Shown here: positions 34,694 through 47,168 of the stretch, piece by piece
How the letters are laid out: each line of letters starts with the position of its first letter
How positions within the stretch are numbered: position 1 is the first letter of the stretch
NCBI RefSeq assembly: GCF_003073045.1
Contig: NC_037595.1
Span: 3,658,001-3,722,000 of the forward strand
Source of the DNA: Pomacea canaliculata
Lineage: Eukaryota > Mollusca > Gastropoda > Architaenioglossa > Ampullariidae
Length of the DNA stretch: 64,000 bases
Direction: 5' to 3'
The notes under the pieces: model-generated
What the model saw: only the letters and a program-made list of their open reading frames with translations
Told to the model about the DNA's origin: nothing
Database searches by the model: none
Program-made: the position numbers and the translations under genes

Positions 34694-37600
34694 TCATCTC
34701 GTGCTCCGTGATTCCAGCGAGACTTGAATTTTTGACAGACGCTGCGTTCGTCTGATGCTCTGGACATTCTTCGGCCTTGGTGGTAGGGAAGAATAGAGGG
34801 GCTGTTTTAACAACAACATCAACATCATCATCACCAACAAAAATAACAACAATTTTTTTAATATTTGCTTTATGTTATGCACAGCCTTCGTCTAGTCTTA
34901 CCATGGCATTCTTTCTCAATGATTCTTTTTACGTTTTAATGTGCCTGCTTTGCTATATTGAAAACGAGGCAAAAGGCGTTAATGTACGATTACATTGAGT
35001 ATTTCGCAAGGCACCACATGGTGTCCTTACATACATGCAGCTGGGGTGGTGTAAGCTGTCAGTGGACGTAGTGTCCACATATTATTACATTGTGGTATGC
35101 GATCAGTGCTGTAACAATCGTAGGCACACCCTGGAGCTTTTTATGTCCTACATACCCTGGCGTGGCCTCTGTACGGATGGCATGTATACAAAGTAAGCAA
35201 TGTGGTCACAATATATTCAATCTTTGTGCCATTACCGACCATACCCAGATATTGTAGATACATAGTCTAGAATGTCTGGCAAATTTGCTGGGGGTCGATT
35301 CCTTCATCTCACCCAGCTGGCCTCAGCGTTGGGTTGTCACCGCAGCCATCGCCACACACACTACCACTCTTCTCGACACTCCGAGTGAGTCATTACTCAG
35401 TCTATTCGCCATTTTCCTGCAACCATAGAGCGCTCCTGCTGTCCGCCAGTGTGGGAACGCTTTCCCCAAGGGGGCAGACGACTGCGATAATCGGATAGAG
35501 TTATTCCAGCATGGCAGGTCGCGAGACGATAAAAACTCACGCTTATCGCCGCTCTCGCTGTTTATGAAACGTTAATGGAAAGTTCACTGGCGGACTGGTC
35601 ACGTGATACGACACCACGCAGCCAGGTCACTGTCATGGCAGAGGTGGATAGCATCCGTGTGGATTTGCACCGGACACTGACAGGGAGTGGGTGGGTAGGA
35701 TGTTGGAAGGAGGGGGACTCCGCGACACCAAGCTCGACACGACCCGACACGCCCTCGTTTGCACACGGATGTTCTAAGAAGTGGATGGCCGGCCTGTCCT
35801 TTCGTTTTCTCCGGAAATGGGCGCATCCTTTGCGGTATCCGCATGCGCAATGGGTAAAAGATTTGTACTTTTCTCGGGCCCAGTATTTTTTGTTTTTCGA
35901 AAGGTGGTATCCATCTTCTCACATGACTAGCTCCTCCTTCTAGCTCCAGGACTTGTTGGATCACTTCATCTGTGCTTATCGTCCGTTAAAAACATGTTTT
36001 CAGTTTGGGAGCTGTGGAGTTCTACAACTAAAAAAAAGTTTTCAAAACTTAATGTAGACCTTTCACCGGCGAGCAGTGCGCTCCAACAATCGCAAAGAAG
36101 TATAGAACACAAACACCAATATTAATCATTATTATTATCGAGAATCAAATGAACCGGAAAGATTACTGACAGACAGTAACAAACTGATGAAAGAGTGTTC
36201 TATGCCGGACACATTGTGTCAAGTGTGATGTGGTAGAGGGGACAGGACATGAATTAATGTCCAAAAGATCTCAGTTGGCGACAAGGTGTGGGTCGGCCGG
36301 AACTTGCGCGAGGGATCTCCCGCGCATGTGGCTTGCTGCCCTCCCCACTGTTACATTTCCCACCCACTTGCACGGTACAGGGGTCTTTTGTTTTGTCCTG
36401 AACACGGTGTCATTAGCCTGGCAGGGAATACCCGTATATCCGTTTTGACACAATAATATTACGAATCAAAGCTACAACGGAAGTAGGTTCTTTTGATCCG
36501 CTCTACACAGCCGCTGGAACGAAAACACTCAACAGTTTAACTGTTACTACATTTTAATTGGCCACAGGGTGGATTGAAAGACAGTCTGCACGTCCACAAA
36601 CGGGTAGGAAAACAGTAGTCGCGTCCGTGTCACTGGGTCGAGGACGTAGCCAATCGGCTTCGAGTTTGCGCACTTCTAACTTACCAACTTCCGGTTTGAC
36701 CTCGGAAGCAGTGCGCTGTATCGGTCAACCGCTGTGCTGCAGGGTCAAACATTCTGTGGCGCACGGCGATGTTAACAACGAATCGTTTTCACATCGATTC
36801 AGAATAAATAAAATGCCGTCGGCGGGGTATCGGATATCAAGAAATCCGCGAGCACACCCACACCCACCTCCACACCTACGTCCACACCCACACACCCAAT
36901 AACAACTCACCCACTGGCGTGTACTCCGATTACGCAAGTAATACACGCTTGCATTGCATGATTAGCTTTTGATCTTGTAGAGAAAAAACCCGGATGACTG
37001 AAAATTTTGAAGATAATCCGGCATTTTCTGCAGTTGGGTGGTTCAAGAACAAATACTGCTGGTGCTACAGTCACATCCTTTTTAGATATAGTGGAGAACT
37101 TTTGACAACATATGTTTTTTAAACTATTTCGATGGTTAGCTTTGATAACAGTCGTGAATGTTTGAATCCATACGCCTTTTATTGTTAGTGGTTGTCTTCT
37201 GGTTATTTCTTCTTGTAATGGTTCGACCCAATGCATCATCATCATCATCTCAGGGTGTCTTGTTTGCTTGTCATCTCGATTCTGATAACCATCATTTTCA
37301 ATACTGTTTCCGTCAGTTTAGAGCAGCCCTGGGCTGTTGTAAATTAAGAAGGAAAAAGGATTTCAAACGCCTGTATAGCGCTTCTTATTTCTTACACAAC
37401 CATTCGGAATTTGCTTTTACGAAACATGCGTTGTGCAGCGGAACCAAGCGCCGCTACTCACGACGGCCCGTTAGACCCTGCAATAGGGGAGATAACTTCA
37501 TCGATACGATATCCTGGAGGAATAAGAAAAAATACAAGAAGAGCCTCTGGACTGTACGCATACTGGTACCTGTCATGGCAAACTTTGTCTTGCTGAACCA

Positions 37601-38530
37601 CATCAGCAAAAAGTTTGCATCGCTGAGTTGTTACACAACACTTGAAGACTTGGGTGAGACTGTCTTTGATGTTGAATGTTGCTTTATTGAGTGCTGAGTG
37701 CTGTACTGTTATGGGATATTTTCATTATCTAGATAATGTAGACCTTAAATACATTGTTTTAATGCACGTGTGATACTGATACATGCGTTACTCTTGCCTC
37801 AACATTGACAGAATAATATCCCTTGTTTTCCACAAACTCATATTGCCATCAGCTCAAGGTTACTGGATCCGAATTCATATTCCAACATTGAAACCAACAA
37901 CATTTGTTGATACAAATACAGAAACCATATCTATAATTTACACAATTTACACGTAAGAACGTGCATTCATAAACATGTCAAGATACAGGCATGCAGATTT
38001 TGCCACTGATCCCAGTTTTCATTATAAACAACAAATTGCAAAGTTTTGTTCTTGACGAGTACTACTTGCTTTCAACAACGATCCCCCGCTTTAATGTGTA
38101 TTTCTGTCTCCAGGTTTCATGTTTCTATCTTTTTTTTCTGTTGGCTGCAATTTTGATTTCAGAATCTTATTTCTCAGATGTTTCTTCATCAAGTGATGTT
38201 TCGTCTCTTGCTCTTCTACTTGTAAATCTCTTCCCTCTGTCTTCGCAGGTGTTTCCAGCGGGACAAAGACTGTGGTCTCGCAGTATGTGCCTTGGATGTT
38301 GAGTGTGCTTCGCTGACATCTGCCAACTTGCAAAGTCTTAAACAGAAGCAAGAAGTATATGTTACAAATTATGTATTCGACTGTGACCAACAACATTATT
38401 GGATCTTTGTTTATATATCAAGAAAATAAGGAGACAAGACACGTATAGGGAATGCGGTCTAGGAAGTCTGTAAGATTACAAGGACCCAAAGGGTCAAAGC
38501 GAAGCTCACATGATTGTGTCCTCCCCCACT

Positions 38531-38615
38531 CACAGGGCAAGCCATCGAGAAGATAATCAAACGTGCTTGCCCTGTGCCCTGTGCCCTGTGCCCTGTGACC
38601 TATGCCCTGTGCCCT
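38531..38615 (+). repeat. Heptamer minisatellite with inverted repeat
   Basis: About six or seven GCCCTGT units with minor variants lie at 38568-38612. The first arm, CACAGGGCAAGC at 38531-38542, is the exact reverse complement of GCTTGCCCTGTG at 38565-38576 and could form a hairpin with a 22-base loop. Confidence 0.8.
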
Positions 38616-41600
38616 ACTCTCGGGGCAGGCCGGAGGGAAGACAATCAAGCTTGGCTGTTTTATCGCCGTGAGCATGACAGGACGTGGGCTAACTTAATAA
38701 TGTAAATCATCGCTATGCCCCAGCCTCCCTCCACTGCAGCGCCAGACTAACCCCCAAACAAGTGACTGGGTGGATGAGAAGCAGGGTTAGATAAAATGCA
38801 AAAGATACCCCGAGTCAAACATAAAATTAAGCTCGAATATGCCGACAAAGTGAAGAGAACAGAGGGATTGCATTAGCTTATTAAAATGCCAAATGGCAGA
38901 TAAAAAATACTATTGATTCTAAATGGAAATTATGCAAATGAGAAAAAAAAAATTGTGCTCAGAAATTAAACAAAAGAAAAAAGTACTGCAGATAAACTGA
39001 CCTTGAACTTTAACACCTCCACTGGAGGAGGACACAGTGCCAGACCCATCACATCTTCAGATTTCCGCAGACTTGTGTAGTAAACATATCAGGGTACACC
39101 ATGAAGTTCTGGGAATTTCTGCAAAAGAAAATAATAGGTACAAGTTACAAGCTTTACATATAAATATTTAGACAGTAATGGTCTCATACAAGTGTAGTTG
39201 TTATGTTGTCCTTACTGCCTGCCTCGCGAGTGAGAACTTCTGTTTGCTAATCTGTTTTTGTGGCCCTGATGCTCACCTCCGTCTTGCATAATTACACATT
39301 TGTTAATCTAAATTAAAAGGATGCTTACCAATGTCAAAATAAAGCTAAAGTACATGCTCTCTGCCTGTTAATCATTCTGTTTTGAGTGTGTGTCTGTTCA
39401 GTGTTGTTTATACTTGTTATGCGTTACATTCTTCGTAGCCAGTTATTACGACTGTATTTTGTTTATGCAAACTTCATTATTTTTCCTAACTTAAATCAGG
39501 AAAGAAAAGAAACAAAGAAAAAATATGACTCCTCTGAGACATAAATCGCGTGCAGCACACCAGCAGATGTTTATATTATGTTTGAAAGAACACTTGTGAA
39601 CATAGTGTTTACATTTGTGTTGCGTGTGTCATTGATACAATATTTATTTAAATCGACCCTGCGTGCCAAAAATGCATGACTCACTAAAGCTTGTTCAACA
39701 AATTTATTTTTAAAATTCCGGATTAATTTTTCTTGCCTGTTTGACGAGTGCACAGATCAGTTCAAGTGAATGTCCAGTTCGTATTGTTGTCCTGTAATTC
39801 TTCTGCTGTTTGTAAATGACAGTCGAATGGCTGAAGGATTGTTCGTGTGTATGACATAGCCTCTGTTGAGTGTTTTGTAGTGTTTCACCACTCCCAGTCC
39901 ATTCACCATCAGAAACCCTGCCTAGTGCCGACCCTTCATCTAAAACACAGGTCTGTCTGGTCGGGGAACCGCGGTGTTCAAGCTGCAAGATCCTTGAAAC
40001 GTTTTTCAATTGTCAAGAACAGATAAATAAACTTAATTCTCCATGTTCTTTGGTGCTCTCTCCTATCACGAATTGCTTGTCATCTTCTGGCACGCAATAT
40101 TCTCTCTTTTTAAATCTCAGGCCCTCATTTTCTAATTTTGCAGACGGGGATTAAGATATAGATCACTTCATTTAGCTTGAGGGGACTCTTCTACATTACT
40201 GCCCTACGTGCTTGAGTTAGCTGGAGCAAATAAATAAATAAATATTGTTTGCTAATAGTGCTCCTCTCCCCACCACCGAAGGTGGGTTTAAAGTGCTTTG
40301 TATATACGGCAACAAACATTAAGAAGCCCAAACCCACTCTGTATGTTTTCTGACTTTGAAAGGGCGACACACACATTATTAAAAAAAGCACTTTGCCCAG
40401 AAGCAAGATTTGCAAATAGAAAGCAATTGTATTCCCCGCAAGGATTACCTAGTAGGACCTAGACTGCATGGGCTGTAGACAATCAAAATACTAGAATAGA
40501 GGAGGCTCTCATCCATCTCTAAATAACAACAGCAAAATTGAGGTCGTGGCCAGAGGAAAGATGTTTTCAACTAATATCAGTGTGGCAAAATTACCAGCAC
40601 AGTTTTGATCAAGCTCATCCTGATTACACGAGCAGGGAGAAGGTCAAAGAAGCCTTTCTCCAGGCTTGGTGTGTGGTCTCATGACAGTCTTGTCTGCCAG
40701 TTGCAGGCTTGATTACTGTCAAAAGTTCATTAGATGTTGCATGAGACACACACAGAAAATGCTGGCATTCTGTGGAGTCTCTGGGTGCTATTTCTTGCAA
40801 AAAGTGTGCACTCTGAAAATTCTTGTCCTCTGGGGACTATTTTTTAAAATAAAATATGTTAAATATAAGGGTGAGTATGGACATTTTCATGCTACGATAT
40901 GTGCAAAAGGCACTTACAGATTATCTTGCTGCCAGCTTTCTCTCCAAATTAATGAAGTTTACTGTCCTGAATATTTCATAGAAGAGGAGTCTTCTTTTTG
41001 AAAGTTACACCTAAACTAAGATTCGGGATCCCGGGTACTCGTGTTTAAAAACATAAATATCACTGGATAATGTCACACGTACACGAGAGTGCGACCAGCA
41101 TAGTGACAATAACACCGAGCACATTGAAGAAAGACACGAAATAAAAATCAAGAGCACTAAACATATCTCAAGAGTGCAATAATATAAACATCTTGCTACA
41201 CAAAATTAAATTTAAACTCTTTCAATTTTTAGCGGCAAAGATGACACATTTTTGTACAATACATACTGTAAACAAAATGATTCAATTTTTTAAAAATAAA
41301 TAAAAATTCTTTGTCAGATTTCCTTGTGATCAGCACACAGTATGTCATTGATCATCATCACCTGTAACAGCCTTCCCGAAAATGCATCTCTGCTTTTTCT
41401 TATTTTTTCTCTTTTTAATTAAAAAGAAAATTGCTCAACGAAAATTTCGGGTTTTTTAACATAATGGTCAGGTTCAAAATTTGACTAGGTGAAATGAACT
41501 GTTCAGTTCAGTAAATTCATACTGGGGGAGCAATCACTCTGGGATATGAACTGCTCAGTTCCATTACTGACTGGATCCCCGTTACTCGGTACTCGGCAGC

Positions 41601-42365
41601 TCCATAAAAATTTACGGGACCGTCGTCGTGTATGTGACTGTACAGCTGGTACTGATACAAGATACTACTGTAACTACAACTACGAGGGTGACACCACTTA
41701 GAAAACACACGCACCTTGGCATCCACCCCCACCCCCCACCCCCCACACACACACCTTTTTGAATCACGATGTGATACAGTTTGCACAGCTTGAAAGCAAT
41801 GCAGAAAGAAGTAGTTGTTACCTAAACAGAATGAATAAAGTCTCACGTGACCCGTGACCAGTAATGTCTGTCGTCAGGGGACTTGTCCTCCAGAGTCGCA
41901 TTGTTTGAACTCCAGCCAGGCGAATCCGCGAGGTGTCAGGCACCATACGCAATTAAGGCCGTGCTATAAGGCCAAGGCACAGCATGAACATCCACACTAC
42001 GCATGCGTGGTTGATTTCAGTAGGTGAGCTTGCTGAGAGCGCATCACTTCAAAGGCGGTCAACGTATCCCGTGAAGCTTCTCGACACTCTGCGTCCTTGC
42101 ATCATTGAAAACTGCTCGGTGTCACTGGATTTGTTTTTGTGGAGAGCTGACTACCCACACCAGCTCTTCTTCCCTCGTCCGGGGTCGTGGTTATGGATTA
42201 GGGACCGTACACAGTGAGGGAGGGTTATGGTTGGTCGTCCCGGAGTAAAATTGGGGGAAATCAGGGGCAAGTGATTGTCTCTGTGATTAGATGGTAGGTC
42301 CAGATGATGGCTTTAATCTTTGGAATATAGTTATAAAGCCGTGGCAAAGATTACAAGGCTATCGT

Positions 42366-42366
42366 T

Positions 42367-42405
<39 letters not shown>
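42366..42405 (+). repeat. (AAC)n microsatellite
   Basis: About 13 perfect AAC units followed by ACAACACAAC. Confidence 0.95.
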
Positions 42406-42406
<1 letters not shown>

Positions 42407-44272
42407 CAACACAAGAGCATTCGCTGGGTGTGCAGAAAGCATAATAACTCCCCTTGACAGAAACTTACCCTCGATGTATGAATACGCTTACAGATACAGA
42501 GGTACATTCACAACCCCGAGTTTGCTGTGTCTCCGTTCAGTAGCTACCACCCTGACATGCCCTCTGTGACCCTGGCTGGACAGTACTCAAGGCGAGGGGC
42601 GAGGACCCCTACAATATTATCTCCTCTGATTCCAGTGACATGACCCCGCAACTTTCCGACTACCCTGTGGGTAGCGTTACTTCTGCTTCGTGCATACAGC
42701 CCCATATCCTGTTCACCATCCATGGTAGTCCAGTGTATGGTGCCACGCCACGGGTACATCGGTTGTCAGATGTCCAGCAGCCAATTTGTCTGGCAGATGA
42801 ACTGTAAAGATCAATACAAAACTTGTTTTCAATACCAGATTTTTGTTGTTGAAAACAACTTACGTTGATCCACGTAAGTGATTTTGAAGGTAAACTTTGA
42901 TTAACCCATTCGTTCATACCCGGTACTAAGTGTGATGATGGCTTTGTACAAACGTTGGAGGCTTGCTGAGTGGGCAATTCAGTAGAAACAGGAATTATAT
43001 ATAAAATTTTGAATAGGTGGGTGGAAAGACATGTTTGTGCAAAACGATGCAAACACCCGAGGAGACTTCAAAATACCCTGATGATCGGCAGCATACCACG
43101 TGTCAGTATTCATGCCAATAACAACTATCTCTGGCTAATTGCGCATGAATGTTTTTTTTATAACCTAAAACAAGTATAAAACAATAAAAAAGGAAGCTGC
43201 AAATAATATAATTTATTTGCTCTAACCAAGGAACTCCCCTCTAGCAAATATCCGGCAAATGAAATATTAATGCGTTTTCATTCGGAAAAATGACCAAGAA
43301 ACAAACACCGAAGTTTGTACCTGATATAATTTAACACCAGGAGAAAAAAACCCGAATGTAACCCGTTGAGATGTTTATCAGGACGTCTGTTATCCTCCAA
43401 TTAAAAAATAAACAAATTGGTTTTAAATAAACAGCTCTGTACACAATATTTAGGTTTATTAATTTTGTCTGTAGATCACGTTGATCTACCCTGGGTAAAT
43501 ATATTGGCGACCATGGGTGGTCCATTTAAATAGAAGCAAATACGAAATATTCTGAGGTCAGAAAAATACATTTCGGCAGGGCTTCCCTTCGAGGAAGAGG
43601 TTTAAGTGGGCCTGCCCATTCCCGAAGTTGAGTTGTTCTGCTGAATCTGATGTTTCATTTTGATGAGTTCTGTCTTTTGACGAGGGTTTGACGGTGCCGT
43701 CGAGTAATTCTCTGCACCGCAATCAACTTTGTTTTAATGAGTTCAAGGGGCGACCATTGCCTAAAGCTACCATCCCAGGAAGCATCTTGGAACTTGTACA
43801 ATTTTGAAGGCATGTCACGAAATTCCTCCGTAAATCAGCATTTTACATTTTTCACTGTCAGCAGCCAATCATATTAATGAGTTCGTCATTTAGCAATTAG
43901 CAGACGGCGACATCAGTTGATTGTGTTCACAGCTCCGACAAGATGAAAAAATAAACTCCAGTCTTGTTCTTGTCGCTGGTTTTTTTTCTTTCTTTATCTG
44001 TTTGACTCGTTTTTGACAGTCGTCTTCGAGGCCTGCACAGCTCCATCAGTAAAGTGAACTATGAACTTAAACTAAAATGCAGTGAACACGTGCTGAACGC
44101 ACGAGAGTAAGGATAGGAAGCAAAGGAGAAACAGCGACATAGTGAGCAGGTGTGAACGATTTAGTATGATGACCTTATTGTCCTCAGTGAGAGGAGAGTA
44201 CATCAGCCGCGTGTGTACTTCCGGTCACACACGAAACACGTGTATCTCTGTGGTCCTGTCCATGGACGTCTG

Positions 44273-44512
44273 TAGGTGGACTGCTGTCTGTCTGCCAAGA
44301 CCAACGCTTAGCCTCTTGCGAAGTTCTCCGCTGTTAGTCTCGGCGAGCCTAAACAATGAATGTGACCAAACCGGAAGTTTTGTACACACTTGCCTCGTTT
44401 TAGTAGTTAATCTGAAATGTGAATAAACCGAAAGCTTTGTACACAACTACCTTTTTTTAGTAGTTAACTGGAAAAAAATCGTCTGCCAGCAGTCCAGTAA
44501 TACAAGTTCGTG
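44273..44512 (+). repeat. Dispersed repeat, copy 2, with internal duplication
   Basis: Matches 19397-19584. It differs by a ~56-bp tandem duplication of the segment GAATGTGA...AAACCG(G/A)AAG...TTTTAGTAGTTAA, making it 240 bp rather than 188. Outer borders coincide with copy 1 (TAGGTGGAC to CAAGTTCGTG). Confidence 0.85.
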
Positions 44513-45384
44513 TCCTGTCTCTGCAAATAGCGATGCACTGCCAGGCTTTTGTAGGCTTAGTGATACTTTTTTTATTTAAAAAAACGCCAAACCCCAGAGG
44601 TGATGCCAAACATTTCATCATCAGCTCAACCATGTTGCTTGAAATAACCTCAATAAGCTCCGCCGCACTAAACACGTGTTTGTTGATCTTGTCTTATGTG
44701 GGATTAAATAATTTCCTGCTGCGTGTTGTCGGATCAAGAACTGTATCCTGATACCTACTTTGTGTGTTTCCCGCCTATATCATTCCTTCATTTATTCCTT
44801 CCTTTTATGCCTTAGTGTGAAGTGCTGCAACAAAGGTTTGCTGATTTGTTCTGTCTTTCACCGTCTTTCCAAAGCTGTCCCAGGTCATATTCCGTGCTTT
44901 CATCTCTTTGTCAGCTCTTCGGCTTTAGGGTGTCTTTGATCTTCCTCTCTCTCTCTCTTTCCCTTCAGGTATCCAGAAAAATCATATTTTTCTGTTGAGT
45001 TGTCTTCTTTTCTGAGCACACAACATCTCCATCTTTAAACCATTATTATCCTGACCATATTTCTGATTGAAACGTGGGCTGAGTTCTTTGCTGGTTATCT
45101 TCTGGAGTCAGTATATATATGCAGTATTTTTGTCATGGAAATGGTATGAATAGATGATACTTTTGTTCTGTCAATTTCTGTTATTCTCCAACATTCTGAA
45201 CCCTATAACCAACTTATAATTATTAATAATTATGCATAATTATTATTTTTTTCTCGTTGTGGATCCTTCTCTTGCTACTCCATCCTGGATCCTTACCTTG
45301 CCTCATCTCACGCAGCCTTTATGACTTTCTGACAGAAAACATGTTACATCTGTGAATAGGTATTTGTGGACATAAGTGAAGCCG

Positions 45385-45645
45385 ATGGTGAGAAGAAGGG
45401 GGTCTGTTATAAGCCGGAAGCCATACAAACAGCTTCAAACACAGGAGGTCAATGGACAGGGTCCAGAGGTCCCCGTCTCCTTTCATAGATACGACTTCAA
45501 GGCACCACATGGGGCTGTGGCTATGATCACTGGAGGTAAAGTAGCCCCTTGGGTAACTTGGCTTATCCTGTCCATAGCAACTGCTCTAGTTCTCCAGACT
45601 TTCTTGCCGAGTGAGTATCGAGTGTTCAGGAGTATCAGAAGGTAG
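45385..45645 (+). CDS. Possible small single-pass membrane protein or first exon
   Basis: An 86-codon ORF from the ATG at 45385 begins MVRRRGSVISRKPYKQLQ and has one clear hydrophobic segment (WVTWLILSIATALVLQTFL, residues ~55-73) after a soluble stretch containing FHRYDFKAPHGAVAMITGG. A good donor, CCGA|GTGAGT, falls just after the membrane segment, so this might be a first exon. The composition is protein-like, but I recognise no family and see no clear promoter or partner exon. Confidence 0.3.
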   Translation: MVRRRGSVISRKPYKQLQTQEVNGQGPEVPVSFHRYDFKAPHGAVAMITGGKVAPWVTWLILSIATALVLQTFLPSEYRVFRSIRR

Positions 45646-47122
45646 CTACAACATTTAGAATTGTGCTGGCGGTTTGTTTGGATGGGTTGTGCAAAGTGGA
45701 AATTTATTCCACCTTTGGAGGAAAGCGATCTCGCAGGTGTCTTTCTTCATCCTTTTAATCCTCGGTCATTCCACAAGCCCCGACTTTTCCGTAAAGTACG
45801 AGCAAAATCCTTTTTCAATTCACGCCAAAGGTATGGAAGACAGGTGCTTGACATGGTCACCAAAGGGTGTCAGTAAAGAGATTGTTAGTAATTCGAGTGT
45901 CATATATAGTTAATGTCATCATTAATTTAGTTTACATATAATACAAAAATGACATCAATGAGAGCGTGCGGGAATGAATGAATGTATGAGTTGCAGGAGA
46001 AAGTGTGTGTGTGTGTGAATGAAACAAAGAAAAAAAAAAAACCCGGGAGAGTAGGTGATCAGATAAATAAATAGTGGTATAACAAAATTCAATATTTTGT
46101 TTGTATTTGTCTTATAAATAAATTATATATACATAATATTCATCTGATTAAGCGGCTGTCGGGCACCCAAAGCCGACACAACATATAGAAGGACTAACTC
46201 CAAGAGAAAGGACATCAAGGATCTCCATAAAAACACTTCCTCGCCATTTTTTGTTGTTGTTGTTCTTCCTCTTGATGTTGTTGTTCTTGTTCTTTTGTTG
46301 TTGTTGTTGTTATTGCTGCTGCTGTTGTAATTCTTCTTCTAATACATTATTTATTACCTCTACCACGGATTTGAAACCTTACTCCGATCAAAAGAATCTC
46401 CTTTCTCCATAGTCCTGTATCTAATAATTCTATCACATCCAAACAACAACAACAACAACAACAAAGAAAACCAAACCAAAAAAACCAAACAAACAAATTA
46501 AACACCATGAAATTGGTAAAAAGCGAAAACATGCCATCTTGACCTTCCTAATTTTCCGACCAGGCTCTTGAAGACGCAGGGCAAGGTAGTCTCGCTGAAG
46601 CACGCGCACTAAGCGATATGCCAGGGCATGCACGTGACCTGGGAAGGTAGGGATGGGAGGAACGAGTGAGGAAGGAGGCGGCAGAGGCGTGGGATGGCAG
46701 ACGAACAGCACTGTGACCACGTGTGCGCCGACGAAAGTCCGTCTCGTGTATCTGCCCATTACCCACCCGACCGCTACCCACCCGACGGCCAGTTGCCGAC
46801 AGTAGGCGCAACGTCGTGCAGCGACAGCAGCTACAGCAGCTACACCAGCGGCTGCGCGGCAGTGTTAGGTGTGCGTACAGAAGGCGCTGGGGAGTGGGTT
46901 GTTGTGGTGTTGATGGAGGGGGAGGACAGGTGGGGTTAGGGGGTTCAGGAGGGACGGCACCCGACCGGTACTGCATGACGTTTGGCGTCGGCGGGTCCCT
47001 CTGGTGATGGAACTGGCAAGATGAGGGAGACTGCGCGTGAGGTGGGAGGACGGGGGAAGAGGGAGGGTTCTTGGGAAATCAGTTTTCCACCTCATGGACA
47101 CCCTCTTCTCTACTTAAGCCCC
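45646..47122. other. Intergenic, ending in a GC-rich promoter-like island
   Basis: AT-rich with AATAAA hexamers near 46063 and 46113, then (GTT)n/(AAC)n stretches at 46240-46330 and 46440-46470. From about 46600 to 47120 it is GC- and CpG-rich with open frames on both strands, as expected of a CpG-rich promoter region. It may serve the secreted-precursor gene downstream. Confidence 0.4.
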
Positions 47123-47168
47123 ATGGCCGGCTCGACACTACGCATTGTTCACGGTGGCGCATCCCAAG
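47123..47168 (+). other. Candidate upstream exon of the secreted-precursor gene
   Basis: ATGGCCGGCTCG... runs 15 codons to a donor CCCAAG|GTAACG. It could splice to an acceptor with a good pyrimidine tract at 48760 (GTCGCAG|GTGCC). The joined frame would stay open to a stop at 48942-48944, upstream of the signal-peptide ATG. If transcribed, this would be a 5' leader with a short upstream ORF. Confidence 0.25.

Larger units (their letters stand above)
30354..45384. other. Long region without a defensible gene
   Basis: Holds a (CTGT)n array, further CREs at 33682 and 34686, an AT-only low-complexity stretch near 31845-31925, GGGAGATAACT near 37490, a heptamer minisatellite at 38.5 kb, an (AAC)n array at 42.4 kb and a dispersed repeat at 44.3 kb. 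Several ORFs of 100-180 codons exist but lack homology-like motifs or splice support. One at 37158-37697 is discussed among the rejected items. Confidence 0.5.

Noticed and set aside
35562..35964. Overlapping 121- and 122-codon ORFs on opposite strands
   Set aside because: No motif, no splice context, and mirror-image openness typical of chance in moderately GC-rich DNA.
37158..37697. 179-codon ORF with a hydrophobic start and FRQFRAALGCCKLRRK, reminiscent of a GPCR helix-8 end
   Set aside because: The spacing does not fit NPxxY(x)5-6F, no other membrane segments are found upstream, and it contains a GGGAGATAACT repeat core. Most likely a chance ORF or an unrecognisable fossil.
46433..47101. 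Overlapping ORFs of 80-142 codons on both strands
   Set aside because: Open frames on both strands in a CpG-rich, stop-poor island; the composition is Pro/Arg/Ser-rich without motifs. Better explained as a promoter island.
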